A stretch of DNA of 64,000 nt from Alkalimonas delamerensis. GTDB taxonomy: Bacteria; Pseudomonadota; Gammaproteobacteria; Enterobacterales; Alteromonadaceae. Position numbers and translations under genes: made by a program. Numbering within the stretch: position 1 is the stretch's first letter; each line of letters starts with the position of its first letter. The notes under the pieces are model-generated. The model searched no databases, was not told the DNA's origin, and saw only the letters and a program-made list of their open reading frames with translations. Shown here piece by piece: positions 18,275 to 27,635 of this stretch. The stretch is from positions 248,001 through 312,000 of the forward strand of contig NZ_JAUZVY010000002.1 of assembly GCF_030717955.1 (NCBI RefSeq). The letters run 5' to 3'.

Positions 18275-19459
18275 GTGAGCCAAGCCATTTTAGCCAATTG
18301 GGATGATATTTTGCTGCTGAATGATCAGCTGAACGAAGACGAGCGGATGATCCGCGCTATGGCGCATGACTTTTGCCAGCAAGAGTTGATGCCCGGTATT
18401 TTGCAGGCCAACCGGCAGGAGCACTTTGACCCGGCCATTATGCGCAAGTTTGGTGAAGTTGGGCTGTTGGGCGCAACCATCAAAGAGTACGGTTGCTCCG
18501 GGGTGAATTACGTCAGTTATGGCCTGGTGGCGCGTGAAGTCGAGCGGGTCGATAGCGGTTATCGCAGTGCCATGAGTGTGCAGTCGTCCTTGGTGATGCA
18601 CCCGATCTACACCTTTGGCAGCACGGCGCAAAAAGAAAAGTACCTGCCCAAGCTGGCAACCGGTGAGTGGATTGGCTGCTTTGGTTTAACCGAACCCGAT
18701 TCAGGCTCTGATCCGGCCAGCATGAAAACCCGCGCCAAAAAGGTGGAGGGCGGTTATCGCCTGACCGGCAGCAAGATGTGGATCACCAACTCACCCATTG
18801 CCGATGTTTTTGTGGTCTGGGCTAAGAACGAAGCTGAAGACAATGCCATTTGCGGCTTTGTGCTGGAAAAAGGCATGGCCGGTTTATCGGCGCCTAAAAT
18901 TGAAGGCAAGTTGTCGCTGCGCTCGTCCATTACCGGCGAAATCGTGATGGACAATGTGTTTGTGCCCGAAGAGAACATGTTCCCGGACGTACGCGGTTTA
19001 AAAGGCCCGTTCAGCTGCCTGAATATGGCGCGTTACGGCATTTCCTGGGGCGCACTGGGTGCGGCTGAGTTTTGCTGGCACGCTGCCCGGCAGTATGGGC
19101 TGGATCGCAAGCAGTTTAACCGGCCACTGGCACAAACCCAGCTGTACCAGACCAAGCTGGCCAATATGCAAACGGAAATTACCCTGGGTCTGCAAGGCTC
19201 ATTGCGGGTGGGCCGTATTATCGACAGCGGCAGCTGGGATCCAACCATGATTTCGCTGGTCAAACGCAACAACTGCGGTAAGTCGCTGGACATTGCCCGC
19301 ATGGCGCGCGACATGCACGGTGGTAATGGCATTGCCGATGAGTTCCATGTTATTCGTCATATGATCAATCTGGAAACCGTCAATACCTACGAAGGCACCT
19401 ACGATGTGCATGGACTGATCCTGGGGCGCGCTCAGACTGGTCTGCAGGCTTTTTTCTAA
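18275..19459 (+). CDS. gcdH: glutaryl-CoA dehydrogenase
   Basis: An acyl-CoA dehydrogenase family flavoprotein of 394 residues that oxidatively decarboxylates glutaryl-CoA to crotonyl-CoA in lysine, hydroxylysine and glutarate degradation. The GTG at 18275 is chosen because GAGG lies 6 bases before it; an in-frame ATG at 18263 sits inside that site. Family hallmarks: GCFGLTEPDSGSDP and KMWITNSPIADVFVVWA around the FAD, the catalytic Glu in NTYEGTYD (near residue 372), the R-DMHGGNGI region, and the C-terminal GLILGRAQTGLQAF that marks GCDH rather than other acyl-CoA dehydrogenases. The CoA-transferase gene 117 bases downstream supports a glutarate pathway role. Confidence 0.94.
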   Translation: MSQAILANWDDILLLNDQLNEDERMIRAMAHDFCQQELMPGILQANRQEHFDPAIMRKFGEVGLLGATIKEYGCSGVNYVSYGLVAREVERVDSGYRSAMSVQSSLVMHPIYTFGSTAQKEKYLPKLATGEWIGCFGLTEPDSGSDPASMKTRAKKVEGGYRLTGSKMWITNSPIADVFVVWAKNEAEDNAICGFVLEKGMAGLSAPKIEGKLSLRSSITGEIVMDNVFVPEENMFPDVRGLKGPFSCLNMARYGISWGALGAAEFCWHAARQYGLDRKQFNRPLAQTQLYQTKLANMQTEITLGLQGSLRVGRIIDSGSWDPTMISLVKRNNCGKSLDIARMARDMHGGNGIADEFHVIRHMINLETVNTYEGTYDVHGLILGRAQTGLQAFF

Positions 19460-19576
19460 GATAGATCGCAGATCGCAGCAAAGACAGCAGCCCGAGCATA
19501 GCTTTTGTGATAAGTCAGTGGTTTCCGGTATCCTTTGATTGCTTTGCTGGCTGAGTCAATGTAATGAGGAGCATCA

Positions 19577-20770
19577 ATGTCACCATTAGCGGGCATTAAG
19601 GTACTGGATTTAAGTCGCATATTGGCTGGACCCTGGGCAACGCAAGTGCTGGCCGATTATGGCGCCGAGGTCTGGAAGATTGAAAAGCCTGGTGAAGGGG
19701 ACGATACCCGGCGCTGGGGACCGCCGTTTTTGCATAATGAAGCAGGGCAGAATACCGGCCAGTCGGCCTATTTTCTGTGTGCCAACAGGGGCAAGCGCTC
19801 AGTCTGTATTGATATCACTACGGAGCAAGGCCAGCAGCAAATACGTCAGCTGGCTGCCCGGGCCGATGTGCTGGTCGAAAACTACAAAGTGGGTGGCCTG
19901 GCCAAGTATGGGTTGGATTATTCAAGCCTTTCAGCGCTCAATCCCCGGCTGATTTATTGCTCCATCACCGGCTTTGGCCAAACCGGCCCTTATGCCAATC
20001 AGGCGGGCTACGACGCCATGATCCAAGCCATGGGGGGCTTAATGAGCCTGACCGGTGAGCCGGATGATGCCTCAGGGGGAGGGCCGCAAAAAGTGGGAGT
20101 GGCCGCAGCCGATCTGATGACCGGCATGTACGCTGTTTCGGCTATTTTAGCGGCGCTGCATCATGTCCATCAAACCGGCCAGGGCCAACACATTGACTTA
20201 GCCTTACTGGATACCCAGGTGGCCTGGCTGGCCAATCAAGCCTCGAATTTCCTGGTAACTGGTGAAGTGCCACAACGGCTTGGCACGGCTCATCCGAACA
20301 TAGTGCCTTACCAGGCCATGCAATGCCGGGATGGTTTTATCATGCTGGCGGTAGGCAACGATCGCCAGTTTCGCAGCTGCTGCCAGGTGCTGGGCTGCCC
20401 GGAGCTGGCAGAAGATAGTCGCTTTATCAGCAATAGCTTGCGGGTACAGCATCGCGATGCACTGATCCCCCTGCTGGCCGGCTGTCTGCTGCAACAGGAT
20501 GTGACTTACTGGGTGACTGCCTTATCTTCGCAGCATGTGCCGTGCGGGCCGATTAACCGGTTGGATCAGGTGTTTGCCGATCCCCAGGTGCAATCTCGAG
20601 GCCTGCAGGTGCAGGCCCGTCACCCCAGAGGCTACACCGTACCAATGGTAGCCAATCCGGTGAAGTTCTCTGCCACACCCTTGTCTTTCGACCAGGCGCC
20701 TCCTGAGTTGGGTGAACATACGGAGCAGGTGTTGTTTACCCTCAGCAATTACCAACCGGAAAATGAGTGA
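19577..20770 (+). CDS. CaiB/BaiF family (class III) CoA-transferase, probable glutarate CoA-transferase
   Basis: 397 residues. Class III signatures are clear: GIKVLDLSRILAGPWATQVLADYGAEVWKIE at the N-terminus (the typical CoA-binding Rossmann start), and the catalytic Asp in AADLMTGMYA (about residue 179), followed by GQGQHIDLALLDTQVA. These enzymes move CoA between dicarboxylic acids by a covalent aspartyl-CoA intermediate as interlocked dimers. Its place directly after gcdH, as in Pseudomonas putida (where the partner is called GcdG), suggests that it activates glutarate with succinyl-CoA; I infer this from context, not from sequence alone. A good RBS (GAGGAG) precedes the ATG and a terminator covers the stop codon. 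Confidence 0.9.
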   Translation: MSPLAGIKVLDLSRILAGPWATQVLADYGAEVWKIEKPGEGDDTRRWGPPFLHNEAGQNTGQSAYFLCANRGKRSVCIDITTEQGQQQIRQLAARADVLVENYKVGGLAKYGLDYSSLSALNPRLIYCSITGFGQTGPYANQAGYDAMIQAMGGLMSLTGEPDDASGGGPQKVGVAAADLMTGMYAVSAILAALHHVHQTGQGQHIDLALLDTQVAWLANQASNFLVTGEVPQRLGTAHPNIVPYQAMQCRDGFIMLAVGNDRQFRSCCQVLGCPELAEDSRFISNSLRVQHRDALIPLLAGCLLQQDVTYWVTALSSQHVPCGPINRLDQVFADPQVQSRGLQVQARHPRGYTVPMVANPVKFSATPLSFDQAPPELGEHTEQVLFTLSNYQPENE

Positions 20771-20793
20771 CACTTTTAGGTGTCATTCATTTT
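20762..20793 (+). terminator. Rho-independent terminator overlapping the CoA-transferase stop
   Basis: Twelve-base stem AATGAGTGACAC / GTGTCATTCATT (one G-T pair), loop TTTTAG, then a short T run. The stop codon lies in the left arm. Confidence 0.8.
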
Positions 20794-20835
20794 GTCAGAG
20801 CGAATTTGGTTGCAGCAGGGTTAAGCATCACCAAA

Positions 20836-20887
20836 CAACTTAAATTAAAAGCAGGACTTAATTTAAGTTGGATTTTAAGTTAAATTA
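20836..20887. promoter_or_regulatory. probable operator: inverted repeat plus third half-site upstream of fic
   Basis: A perfect 13-bp inverted repeat, CAACTTAAATTAA (20836-20848) and TTAATTTAAGTTG (20858-20870), separated by 9 bases, is followed by a third copy AAGTTAAATTA (20877-20887) that matches the left arm at 10 of 11 positions. The A+T-rich block begins 85 bases before the Fic start codon and most likely binds a regulator, possibly the Fic protein's own winged-helix domain. It also overlaps any promoter here. Confidence 0.6.
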
Positions 20888-20920
20888 GATGCTGGCTTTA
20901 TTTCAACTTCAGGACAGATT

Positions 20921-22078
20921 ATGCAGCGTGGAAGCACAGGGCATTATGTAGCCAGTATTGCCGGCGGGGTAAGCTGCCAGGCGTTTGTGCCAGCACCCCT
21001 ACCACCAGAGCCAGCGCTGCTGCTTGATACCAAGCTGCAAGGGCGAATAAATCAGGCCATGCTGGCGCTAGGTAGATTGGATGCCATCAGTACCTTGCTG
21101 CCAGACGCCCGTTTGTTTTTATACAGCTATGTACGTAAAGAGGCCGTGATGTCTTCCCAGATTGAAGGCACCCAATCGTCACTCAGTGATTTAATGCTGT
21201 ATGAAATGGAAGGCATGCCAGGCGTGCCGATGGACGATGTGCAGGAAGTGTCTTGCTATGTTAGCGCCTTAGAGTTGGGAGTTAGCCGTATTAACGAAGG
21301 GCACCCCATTACCTTTCGGTTGCTAACGGAATTACATCGGGCACTGATGACCTCGGGGCGGGGCATTAGCAAAGGCCCGGGTGAATTTCGTAAAAATCAG
21401 GTCTGGATTGGCGGTTACCGGGCCGATGAAGCCACCTTTGTACCCACGCCGGCGCATGAGCTGGCGCAGTGCTGGGCTGATTTAGAGCGCTTTTTAAATG
21501 ATGTGCCACAAGAAACCGACCCGTTAATTAAAGCAGCGCTGGCCCATGTGCAGTTTGAAACCATCCACCCCTTTATGGACGGCAATGGCCGGCTGGGCCG
21601 GCTACTTATTCCGCTGATTTTGGTGGAGGCTAAGGTATTAAGCCAACCGCTGTTGTATCTGTCGGTATTTTTTAAAAAACACCGGCAAACCTACTACGAC
21701 CGCTTACAATTGGTTCGGACGACTGGCGATTGGGAAAGCTGGCTACTGTTTTTTGCCGATGCGGTAGCTGCTAGTGCAACCCAGGCTGTACAAATGGCGC
21801 AGCAGCTTAATAGTTTACGTAGTAAGCATCGGGCTGCATTGGCCAGCTTTGGCCGCATAGCATCATCCGCTCAGCAGGTGCTGGATGTGTTATTTGAATA
21901 CCCCATTGCCAACATCAACACCTTAGTGAAACAAAGTGGCCTGACAGCCGCTACGGTAGGTAAGGTGATGGATAAACTACTGCAACCCGAATTAGCCTGG
22001 GTGCAAGAGCTCACCGGCCAAAAACGTAACCGGGTATTTGCTTACCGTGCTTATATTGAAATTTTGAATCAGGATTAA
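20921..22078 (+). CDS. Fic family protein (AMP-transferase) with N-terminal inhibitory helix and winged helix
   Basis: 385 residues. N-terminal region with the class II inhibitory motif S-x-x-x-E-G (SSQIEG, about residue 78), then the Fic core with the catalytic loop HPFMDGNGRLGR (about 215-226), and a C-terminal winged-helix segment (VLFEYPIANINTLVKQSGLTAATVGKVMDKL). Fic proteins transfer AMP, or another phosphate-containing group, to target proteins; class II enzymes are held off by the Glu of the inhibitory helix. The winged helix and the palindrome 50 bases upstream suggest DNA binding and autoregulation. No separate antitoxin is present, as expected for this class. Confidence 0.92.
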   Translation: MQRGSTGHYVASIAGGVSCQAFVPAPLPPEPALLLDTKLQGRINQAMLALGRLDAISTLLPDARLFLYSYVRKEAVMSSQIEGTQSSLSDLMLYEMEGMPGVPMDDVQEVSCYVSALELGVSRINEGHPITFRLLTELHRALMTSGRGISKGPGEFRKNQVWIGGYRADEATFVPTPAHELAQCWADLERFLNDVPQETDPLIKAALAHVQFETIHPFMDGNGRLGRLLIPLILVEAKVLSQPLLYLSVFFKKHRQTYYDRLQLVRTTGDWESWLLFFADAVAASATQAVQMAQQLNSLRSKHRAALASFGRIASSAQQVLDVLFEYPIANINTLVKQSGLTAATVGKVMDKLLQPELAWVQELTGQKRNRVFAYRAYIEILNQD

Positions 22079-22136
22079 CCTGACCAAAAACCACATTGTT
22101 CTGTAATATTTTTAATCAAAAGCTTAAAAACAAAAA

Positions 22137-22172
22137 CGCCGCTAAAGCTTTACAAGCTGAGCGGCGCTTTTG
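22137..22172. terminator. bidirectional terminator between fic and tRNA-Val
   Basis: Outer stem CGCCGCT / AGCGGCG with an inner stem AGCTT / AAGCT and a TAC loop. A T-rich tract follows on the right and an A-rich one precedes on the left, so it can stop transcripts from both directions. Confidence 0.75.
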
Positions 22173-22182
22173 TTTGAGAATT

Positions 22183-22259
22183 TGGTGCGTCCTAGTGGAT
22201 TCGAACCACCGACCCCCACCATGTCAAGGTGGTGCTCTAACCAACTGAGCTAAGGACGC
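22183..22259 (-). tRNA. tRNA-Val (anticodon GAC)
   Basis: A complete 77-nt cloverleaf on the minus strand: acceptor stem GCGTCCT / AGGACGC, D arm with AGTTGGTTA, anticodon stem CCACC / GGTGG with loop TTGACAT (anticodon GAC, reading Val codons GUC and GUU), T arm GGTGG TTCGAAT CCACT, discriminator A and an encoded CCA end. Confidence 0.97.
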
Positions 22260-22482
22260 AGACTGTTGTCGCTGACAACGGGCGCTATCTTAGTGGGCGC
22301 TGTGGGGATTGGCAAGTGTTTTTTTAGCCGTGGGTGGTGTTTGCCGTATTTTTATCCACAGCGGTCTGTTTTATCACCATTGCTGCCGTTTATCTTGTCT
22401 GGCCGCGGCTTGATGGGGTTTTGCTGCAAGGCGAAGAGGCGCTATGCTAAGGTGAGGCCCTGTCTGTTATCAAAGAACAACC

Positions 22483-25305
22483 ATGATGAAAAACCCAAAA
22501 AACAGCAGCCGTTTGGCGCTTTGTCTGGCCCTGGCCATCGGGACTTTGGCTTGCAGCCAACCTCCGGTGGCTCCCGCACCTGTTCCAATGGCGGTGGAAA
22601 TTCCATCCAGCACCGTGTCGACCGATGCGCTTAAGCCACTGAGCTTTGCGGATGTGATGCAGTTTCGGGAAATCAAAGAGCGCAGCGTCAGTGCCAATCA
22701 GCAGGCGATGGTCTATACCGCTGAGCCGGATTATGGCGACAGCACTGGTTATCTGGTGCACCTGATGACCGGGCAGCAATTTTCAGTGCCCTATGCCGAT
22801 CGCGGTCAGCTAAGTGCCGATGGCAGTTTTGCTTTGTTTCGTCAGCGTTCTCCCTTGCTGGTGCGCGAGCAAGCCACCGACAAAGCCGCCCGTGATGCGT
22901 TGGCGCATGATGCGGTGTTGCTCAATACCGCTACCGGTGAGCAGCAGCTGTTTGCCGCTATCGACCGCTTTGCCTTTACCGGCGATGGCCACCAGGCGTT
23001 GCTGCTGGCCCGTAAGGCGGATAGCAACGACAAAACCCAGTTGCTTAGTGCGGTGCAGCTGACGAACACCGGCCGGATGGAGCAGGGCAAGACGGTTGAG
23101 CTGGGTCAGGTCAGCGAGTTTGCGGTGGCCGAACAGGGCACTCTGGTCGCCTATGTGCTGGAGTTTACCGATCAAGACGATGACAGTCTTACCCTGCAGC
23201 AAGTGATGCTGTGGGACGCAGCTTTTGACCGCCGATTCGAGCTGGCACCGCCTTCAGCTGCCCGGTATCAACAGCTGACCTTTAGTGCCGACGGCCAGCA
23301 GCTGGTGTTTTTTGCCGGTGAGCGTGTTGAAAAGAATGAAGAAGTCGCGCAGCAGCTTTGGCACTGGCCGTCTGAGCAGAACCAAGCCGCGCCGCACGAG
23401 TTTGAGCATCCAGGCTGGCAGCTCAGCGCGCAGCAAGCTCCGCGTTTTTCCGAGGATGGTGAGCGGGTCTTTGTCGGCTTTCGACCCGAGCCAGCACCCG
23501 CAGCACCAGACACCGAGCCGCCGCAAACCGAAGCCGAACTCTTTGATACAGAGCGCTTATTAAGTGATCGCCGCCTGCAGGTCTGGCATGGCCAGGATGA
23601 TCGCATTAACCCACAGCAAAAAGCCGAATACCAGCAAGCGCAGCGGCGCACGGCGCCTGCGGTATTCTGGTTGCAGGCCGAACAGCTGGTGCTGCTGGGG
23701 GAGGATGTGGAAGACCACCTCTCTATCAGCGAGCACAGCGAAGCGGCACTGATCAGCAATGGCCGGCCTTATTTGCAGGACCTGACCTGGGATGGCCGCT
23801 TTCATGATGTCTGGCATGTCAATTTACGCACCGGAGCACGTCAGCAAGTGTTTGCCCGCAACCGCAGTGTTGAGCGGGCGCATTTATCGCCAACGGGCCG
23901 TTATGCGGTCTATCAGCAAGGGGGCAACTGGCAGTTGTTTGATAGCCTGAGCGGCGAGCGGCGGATGCTTGGTACCAACGCGGGCGTTTCCTGGGTAAAC
24001 GAGCTGCATGACCGGCCGGAGCCTGCGGCCAGTTATGGCGTAGCCGGCTGGTTGGCCGATGAGTCGGCGGTGCTGGTATACGATCGTTTTGATATCTGGC
24101 AGTTGTCGCTTGATGGCAGCAGTACCAATCTGACCCGTATCGGCCGGGAGAACCGGCAGCGCTTTCGTATTGAACGCACCGATCCCAAAGCCCTTGCCAT
24201 CGAGCCTGATGCGGATCTGCTGCTAAGCCGCTTTGATGAAGAAAACAAAAGCTATGGTTTTTATCAGTTAAGCCTGAGAAATCAACACCTGCAGCAACTG
24301 CTGGCGGATACCAAACGCTTTGACCTGGTAGAGGCCCTGCCTGAGCTGGGCGGTTACTTGTTCACCGAGCAAAGCTTTCGGCAGTTCCCCAATATCTGGT
24401 ATGCCACTGCTGATTTTTCCAAGCGGCGACAGCTGACCGATCTCAACCCACAAAAATCACAGTTTGTCTGGGGTGACAGCCACCTGATTGACTGGTTTAC
24501 TGAAGATGGTGAGCGTTTGCAGGGCGTGGTGATCACGCCGGATGGCTTTGATGCCAATTGCCGATACCCGGTGCTGGTCTACTACTACGAGCAATTTTCC
24601 CAGCGCCTGCATCACTTTAATCAGATGAAGGTCAATCACCGGCCGAATTTCCCGTTTTATCTGGGGCAGGATTATGTGGTGTTTTTACCGGACGTGCGTT
24701 TTCGGGAAGGCGCGCCCGGGCCAAGTGCCACCGAGTCCTTGCTGCCGGGCATTGATCGCTTAATTGAACTTGGCATTGCCGATCCCAATGCCATTGGTTT
24801 GCACGGCCACAGCTGGTCGGGCTATCAAACCGCCTTTGTGGTGACCGAAACCGACCGTTTTGCCGCTGCCGTGGCCGGTGCTCCGGTATCCAACATGACC
24901 AGTGCCTACAGTGGCATTCGCTGGCAGACTGGTCTGGCACGTTTGTTCCAGTACGAAACCGGCCAGAGTCGACTGGGTGTGTCGATGTTTGAAGATAGGG
25001 CGCCGTACATCAAAAACTCGCCGGTGTTCTTTGCTGATCGTATCAACACGCCGTTGCTAATCCAGTTTGGCGATAAAGATGGTGCTGTACCCTGGGAGCA
25101 GGGCATTGAGCTGTATTTAGCGATGCGCCGCTTGCAAAAGGATGTGGTGATGCTGCATTACGAAGAAGAAGGGCATCATTTGCAGCGTTTTGCCAACAAA
25201 CTGGATTACAGCATTAAAATGTTGGAGTTTTTTGATCATTACCTTAAAGGGAAGCCGGCACCAGAATGGTGGCTGCAGGGTATGCCCTATCAGTCGTATG
25301 ACTAA
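22483..25305 (+). CDS. S9 family (prolyl-oligopeptidase-type) peptidase, lipoprotein
   Basis: 940 residues. The N-terminus is a lipoprotein signal (LALAIGTLAC, lipobox LAC) followed by a Pro/Ala/Val linker, so it is probably anchored to a membrane in the periplasm. A long beta-propeller (about 60-640) precedes the alpha/beta-hydrolase domain with the catalytic triad: Ser in GHSWSG (about 776), Asp in FGDKDGAVPW and His in EEEGHHL (about 898). The layout matches the S9 peptidases of Alteromonadales with a glutamyl- or dipeptidyl-type specificity; substrate cannot be inferred. ATG codons at 22483 and 22486 are both possible starts. Its stop overlaps the stop of the convergent FIST gene. Confidence 0.93.
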   Translation: MMKNPKNSSRLALCLALAIGTLACSQPPVAPAPVPMAVEIPSSTVSTDALKPLSFADVMQFREIKERSVSANQQAMVYTAEPDYGDSTGYLVHLMTGQQFSVPYADRGQLSADGSFALFRQRSPLLVREQATDKAARDALAHDAVLLNTATGEQQLFAAIDRFAFTGDGHQALLLARKADSNDKTQLLSAVQLTNTGRMEQGKTVELGQVSEFAVAEQGTLVAYVLEFTDQDDDSLTLQQVMLWDAAFDRRFELAPPSAARYQQLTFSADGQQLVFFAGERVEKNEEVAQQLWHWPSEQNQAAPHEFEHPGWQLSAQQAPRFSEDGERVFVGFRPEPAPAAPDTEPPQTEAELFDTERLLSDRRLQVWHGQDDRINPQQKAEYQQAQRRTAPAVFWLQAEQLVLLGEDVEDHLSISEHSEAALISNGRPYLQDLTWDGRFHDVWHVNLRTGARQQVFARNRSVERAHLSPTGRYAVYQQGGNWQLFDSLSGERRMLGTNAGVSWVNELHDRPEPAASYGVAGWLADESAVLVYDRFDIWQLSLDGSSTNLTRIGRENRQRFRIERTDPKALAIEPDADLLLSRFDEENKSYGFYQLSLRNQHLQQLLADTKRFDLVEALPELGGYLFTEQSFRQFPNIWYATADFSKRRQLTDLNPQKSQFVWGDSHLIDWFTEDGERLQGVVITPDGFDANCRYPVLVYYYEQFSQRLHHFNQMKVNHRPNFPFYLGQDYVVFLPDVRFREGAPGPSATESLLPGIDRLIELGIADPNAIGLHGHSWSGYQTAFVVTETDRFAAAVAGAPVSNMTSAYSGIRWQTGLARLFQYETGQSRLGVSMFEDRAPYIKNSPVFFADRINTPLLIQFGDKDGAVPWEQGIELYLAMRRLQKDVVMLHYEEEGHHLQRFANKLDYSIKMLEFFDHYLKGKPAPEWWLQGMPYQSYD

Positions 25306-26528
25306 GCGCTGAGGCAAGGTTTGGAGCGGCAAAGTATGGTCAAAACACCACTCCAGTCCAAACCTCGGGTTTGCCCCTGTATTGGGGCAAGCTCAACCCC
25401 GGAATAAAAGCCCAGCAAGGGAATGTTCGCCTGATTGAGTCGACGCTGGATCTCCCGGGTTTCGGCTTGCTCATTCGGTACCGCGCGGCCACCACAGTTG
25501 ATGTAAAGTGCCAGCAGCGGCTGCTGGCCACTTTGATTGATCCCGGCCAGCAAAGCTGCAGTTTGCTCGGCGGCAGCTTGCAGTGCCAGCTCTGGTGCCC
25601 GTCGCATCAACAGGACTTCATCGCCCTCGGCCAAATCATCCTCAAACAACACCAGACCGTCCTGCTCTGGCAGTATGCCGCTGATCAGTCGATTCAGGTA
25701 CTGCGGTTGCAGCTTGTCGTCAGTTTGCAGTCGTCGCCCCAGACAAAGCTCACGAATAGGGGCTTGTGCCCGCCATTGGCGGCCTCCTAAGGCCTCATCA
25801 ATCACCTGCAGCGCGGGGCGGCCATCCAGTTGGTAAAGAAATTGCCCATGAATGCTGCTGATGCGATAGCGTTTGGTCGTCAAAGGTGTGCAACCGTGCA
25901 TCACGGCCTGAACACTGGCAACGGGGCCGGATAACAACAGCGCAACTGCATGATGACGGGCCACATCAAAGCCGGTAAATTGCCAGCTGCTTTGAAAGCG
26001 GTGATCGCCCAGCAAACCGGCCCCGGCAAGCATCGGGACCTTCAGCGTGCTTTCTGCCAGACCTTGCAACAGCAGATTGGATGGATTTAACACCGCCGGT
26101 GCAAATTTACCTGCCGGGTAACGAATGGAGTCATAGAGCAGCAACATCAATTGTGGTGGTAGAGGGACTTGAGCCAGTTGCTCGCCCAGTTGTCTGCCTG
26201 TTTGGAGGGGATCTTTAAAAAGCCCATTGGCATGGCCGTGATGACAGCGAATGTGGTGAGAAGACAAAGAGGCAACCACAACAGCGGGACCTTCGGTAAT
26301 CAGACAGTCGTTGCCGATGACACCAATGGCAGAACCACCAATAATGGGGATCTCGGCACCAACCACGGCTCGGATACCCAGGTAGACATCCTGCGGGTTG
26401 AGGGCATGATTGCAAAATGCCAACACCAGCTGCGGACTTTTGGGTTGAAGTTGGCTGGCCAGGCTGGCAGCCTCCTGGCCGGCCTGCAAGGACGATGACT
26501 GACGACTAAAGCCAATGCCTATCTGCAT
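25302..26528 (-). CDS. FIST domain-containing protein
   Basis: 408 residues that cover the FIST_N region (about 10-220, from QAGQEAASLASQL) and the FIST_C domain (about 230-380, ending ALYINCGGR...GFYSGVELAP, the typical FIST_C closing pattern). FIST domains are thought to bind small ligands, perhaps amino acids, and act as sensory input in signalling systems. Here no kinase or cyclase is fused or adjacent; it is a stand-alone sensor protein. No signal peptide is seen. Its stop overlaps that of the S9 peptidase gene. Confidence 0.88.
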   Translation of the reverse strand: MQIGIGFSRQSSSLQAGQEAASLASQLQPKSPQLVLAFCNHALNPQDVYLGIRAVVGAEIPIIGGSAIGVIGNDCLITEGPAVVVASLSSHHIRCHHGHANGLFKDPLQTGRQLGEQLAQVPLPPQLMLLLYDSIRYPAGKFAPAVLNPSNLLLQGLAESTLKVPMLAGAGLLGDHRFQSSWQFTGFDVARHHAVALLLSGPVASVQAVMHGCTPLTTKRYRISSIHGQFLYQLDGRPALQVIDEALGGRQWRAQAPIRELCLGRRLQTDDKLQPQYLNRLISGILPEQDGLVLFEDDLAEGDEVLLMRRAPELALQAAAEQTAALLAGINQSGQQPLLALYINCGGRAVPNEQAETREIQRRLNQANIPLLGFYSGVELAPIQGQTRGLDWSGVLTILCRSKPCLSA

Positions 26529-26621
26529 GCATTCCCTCGTTCTGTTTTAGCCGGCTCCATGCCGGTACTTGGCGCAATGATTTGTTAGTATAACATAAAT
26601 TTGTCATGTCAAATCCGTACA

Positions 26622-27635
26622 TCAATGGCGCGATGTCAGCCCAGCCGGGCATTCGGCATTCAGCTGTTGCCACCAGCCAACATGAGCCAGGATCTGCTGC
26701 TGCAGTGTGTTGGCTGTATCTTGATAGCGCTGCTCCAGCAGCGGTAACAATGGGCTTTCGGCATACAACTGGACCAGCTCCGGCCAGAGTGCCTGCATAT
26801 GCCGTTGGTGTTGATTGAAATAGGGTTGCAGCTCTTCGGCAAAAAATTTTAAAAACACCGTGCTCAGGATGCTCAGTGTGTCGCTGGGGCGTTGGTTTGG
26901 ACAAAAGGAGTCTGCCGGTATCGGCAGCAGCGAACTGTTTAAAGCATCGAGCCAGCCAACCAGGTAACGCTGGCTGTATTGCAGGCTGGCCAGGGTTTGA
27001 TAACGGTGCAAAACGCCCAGCGCTGCTTCGATGTCGATGGCGGCTGCCTGTTGCCAATCTTGCTGGTCGATGGCGGTGCGCAGTGCATTGAGTTGTTGCA
27101 GTGCGTGCTGGGTTTCCAGCAAGGCTTGCTGCCCCTGCAGTGGTAGCAGCTGGCGCTGGCCATGCCACTGCTGACGCAAGGTTTGGTCGGCATGCAGCAT
27201 ATTAAAAAAGGACAGCTCGATGGTGTCTTGCTTGCTACTCTGAATATCGGCCAGTTGTTGCTGCAAGGCCGGCGCCAGGCTGCTGTTTTGTTGGCATTGT
27301 TCCAATTGCTGCAATAAACGCAGCTCGTAGTTCAGGCGCAGACTGTGGCTTTGAACCCGGCCCAGGCTGGAGTTGCGCTCTGCGATCAGCGCATCCAGTC
27401 CGCATTGACGGCTGGCCCAGGCATCCAGTAAGTCCAGCCGTAAGTCGGGTAGGGGATGCAGCAAGCTGCGGGCCGATGGCAAAGGATCCACAGCGGCAGG
27501 GGTTACCTGCCCTGGTTGGATGCCGGCAACCCGCTCCAGTCGGCTTTGGTAATTGTCCAGCTGACGCTCATTGGCCGGACTGCAGGCCAGCAGGGTCCAC
27601 AGCAGGCTGCTCAGTAGGAACCAGCGGTAAGCCAT
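26622..27635 (-). CDS. DUF3080 family lipoprotein
   Basis: 337 residues starting at the ATG at 27635, which has GGAGG 10 bases before it; an earlier TTG is too close to that site. The N-terminus (MAYRWFLLSSLLWTLLAC) is a lipoprotein signal with lipobox LLAC. The rest is helical, Leu/Gln-rich with conserved Cys (ASRQCGLDALIAERNSSLGRVQ is the family region), and matches the DUF3080 family known mainly from gammaproteobacteria. No function is known. Its start overlaps the 3' end of the MATE gene by 68 bases on the same strand, so the two are probably cotranscribed. Confidence 0.82.
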   Translation of the reverse strand: MAYRWFLLSSLLWTLLACSPANERQLDNYQSRLERVAGIQPGQVTPAAVDPLPSARSLLHPLPDLRLDLLDAWASRQCGLDALIAERNSSLGRVQSHSLRLNYELRLLQQLEQCQQNSSLAPALQQQLADIQSSKQDTIELSFFNMLHADQTLRQQWHGQRQLLPLQGQQALLETQHALQQLNALRTAIDQQDWQQAAAIDIEAALGVLHRYQTLASLQYSQRYLVGWLDALNSSLLPIPADSFCPNQRPSDTLSILSTVFLKFFAEELQPYFNQHQRHMQALWPELVQLYAESPLLPLLEQRYQDTANTLQQQILAHVGWWQQLNAECPAGLTSRH

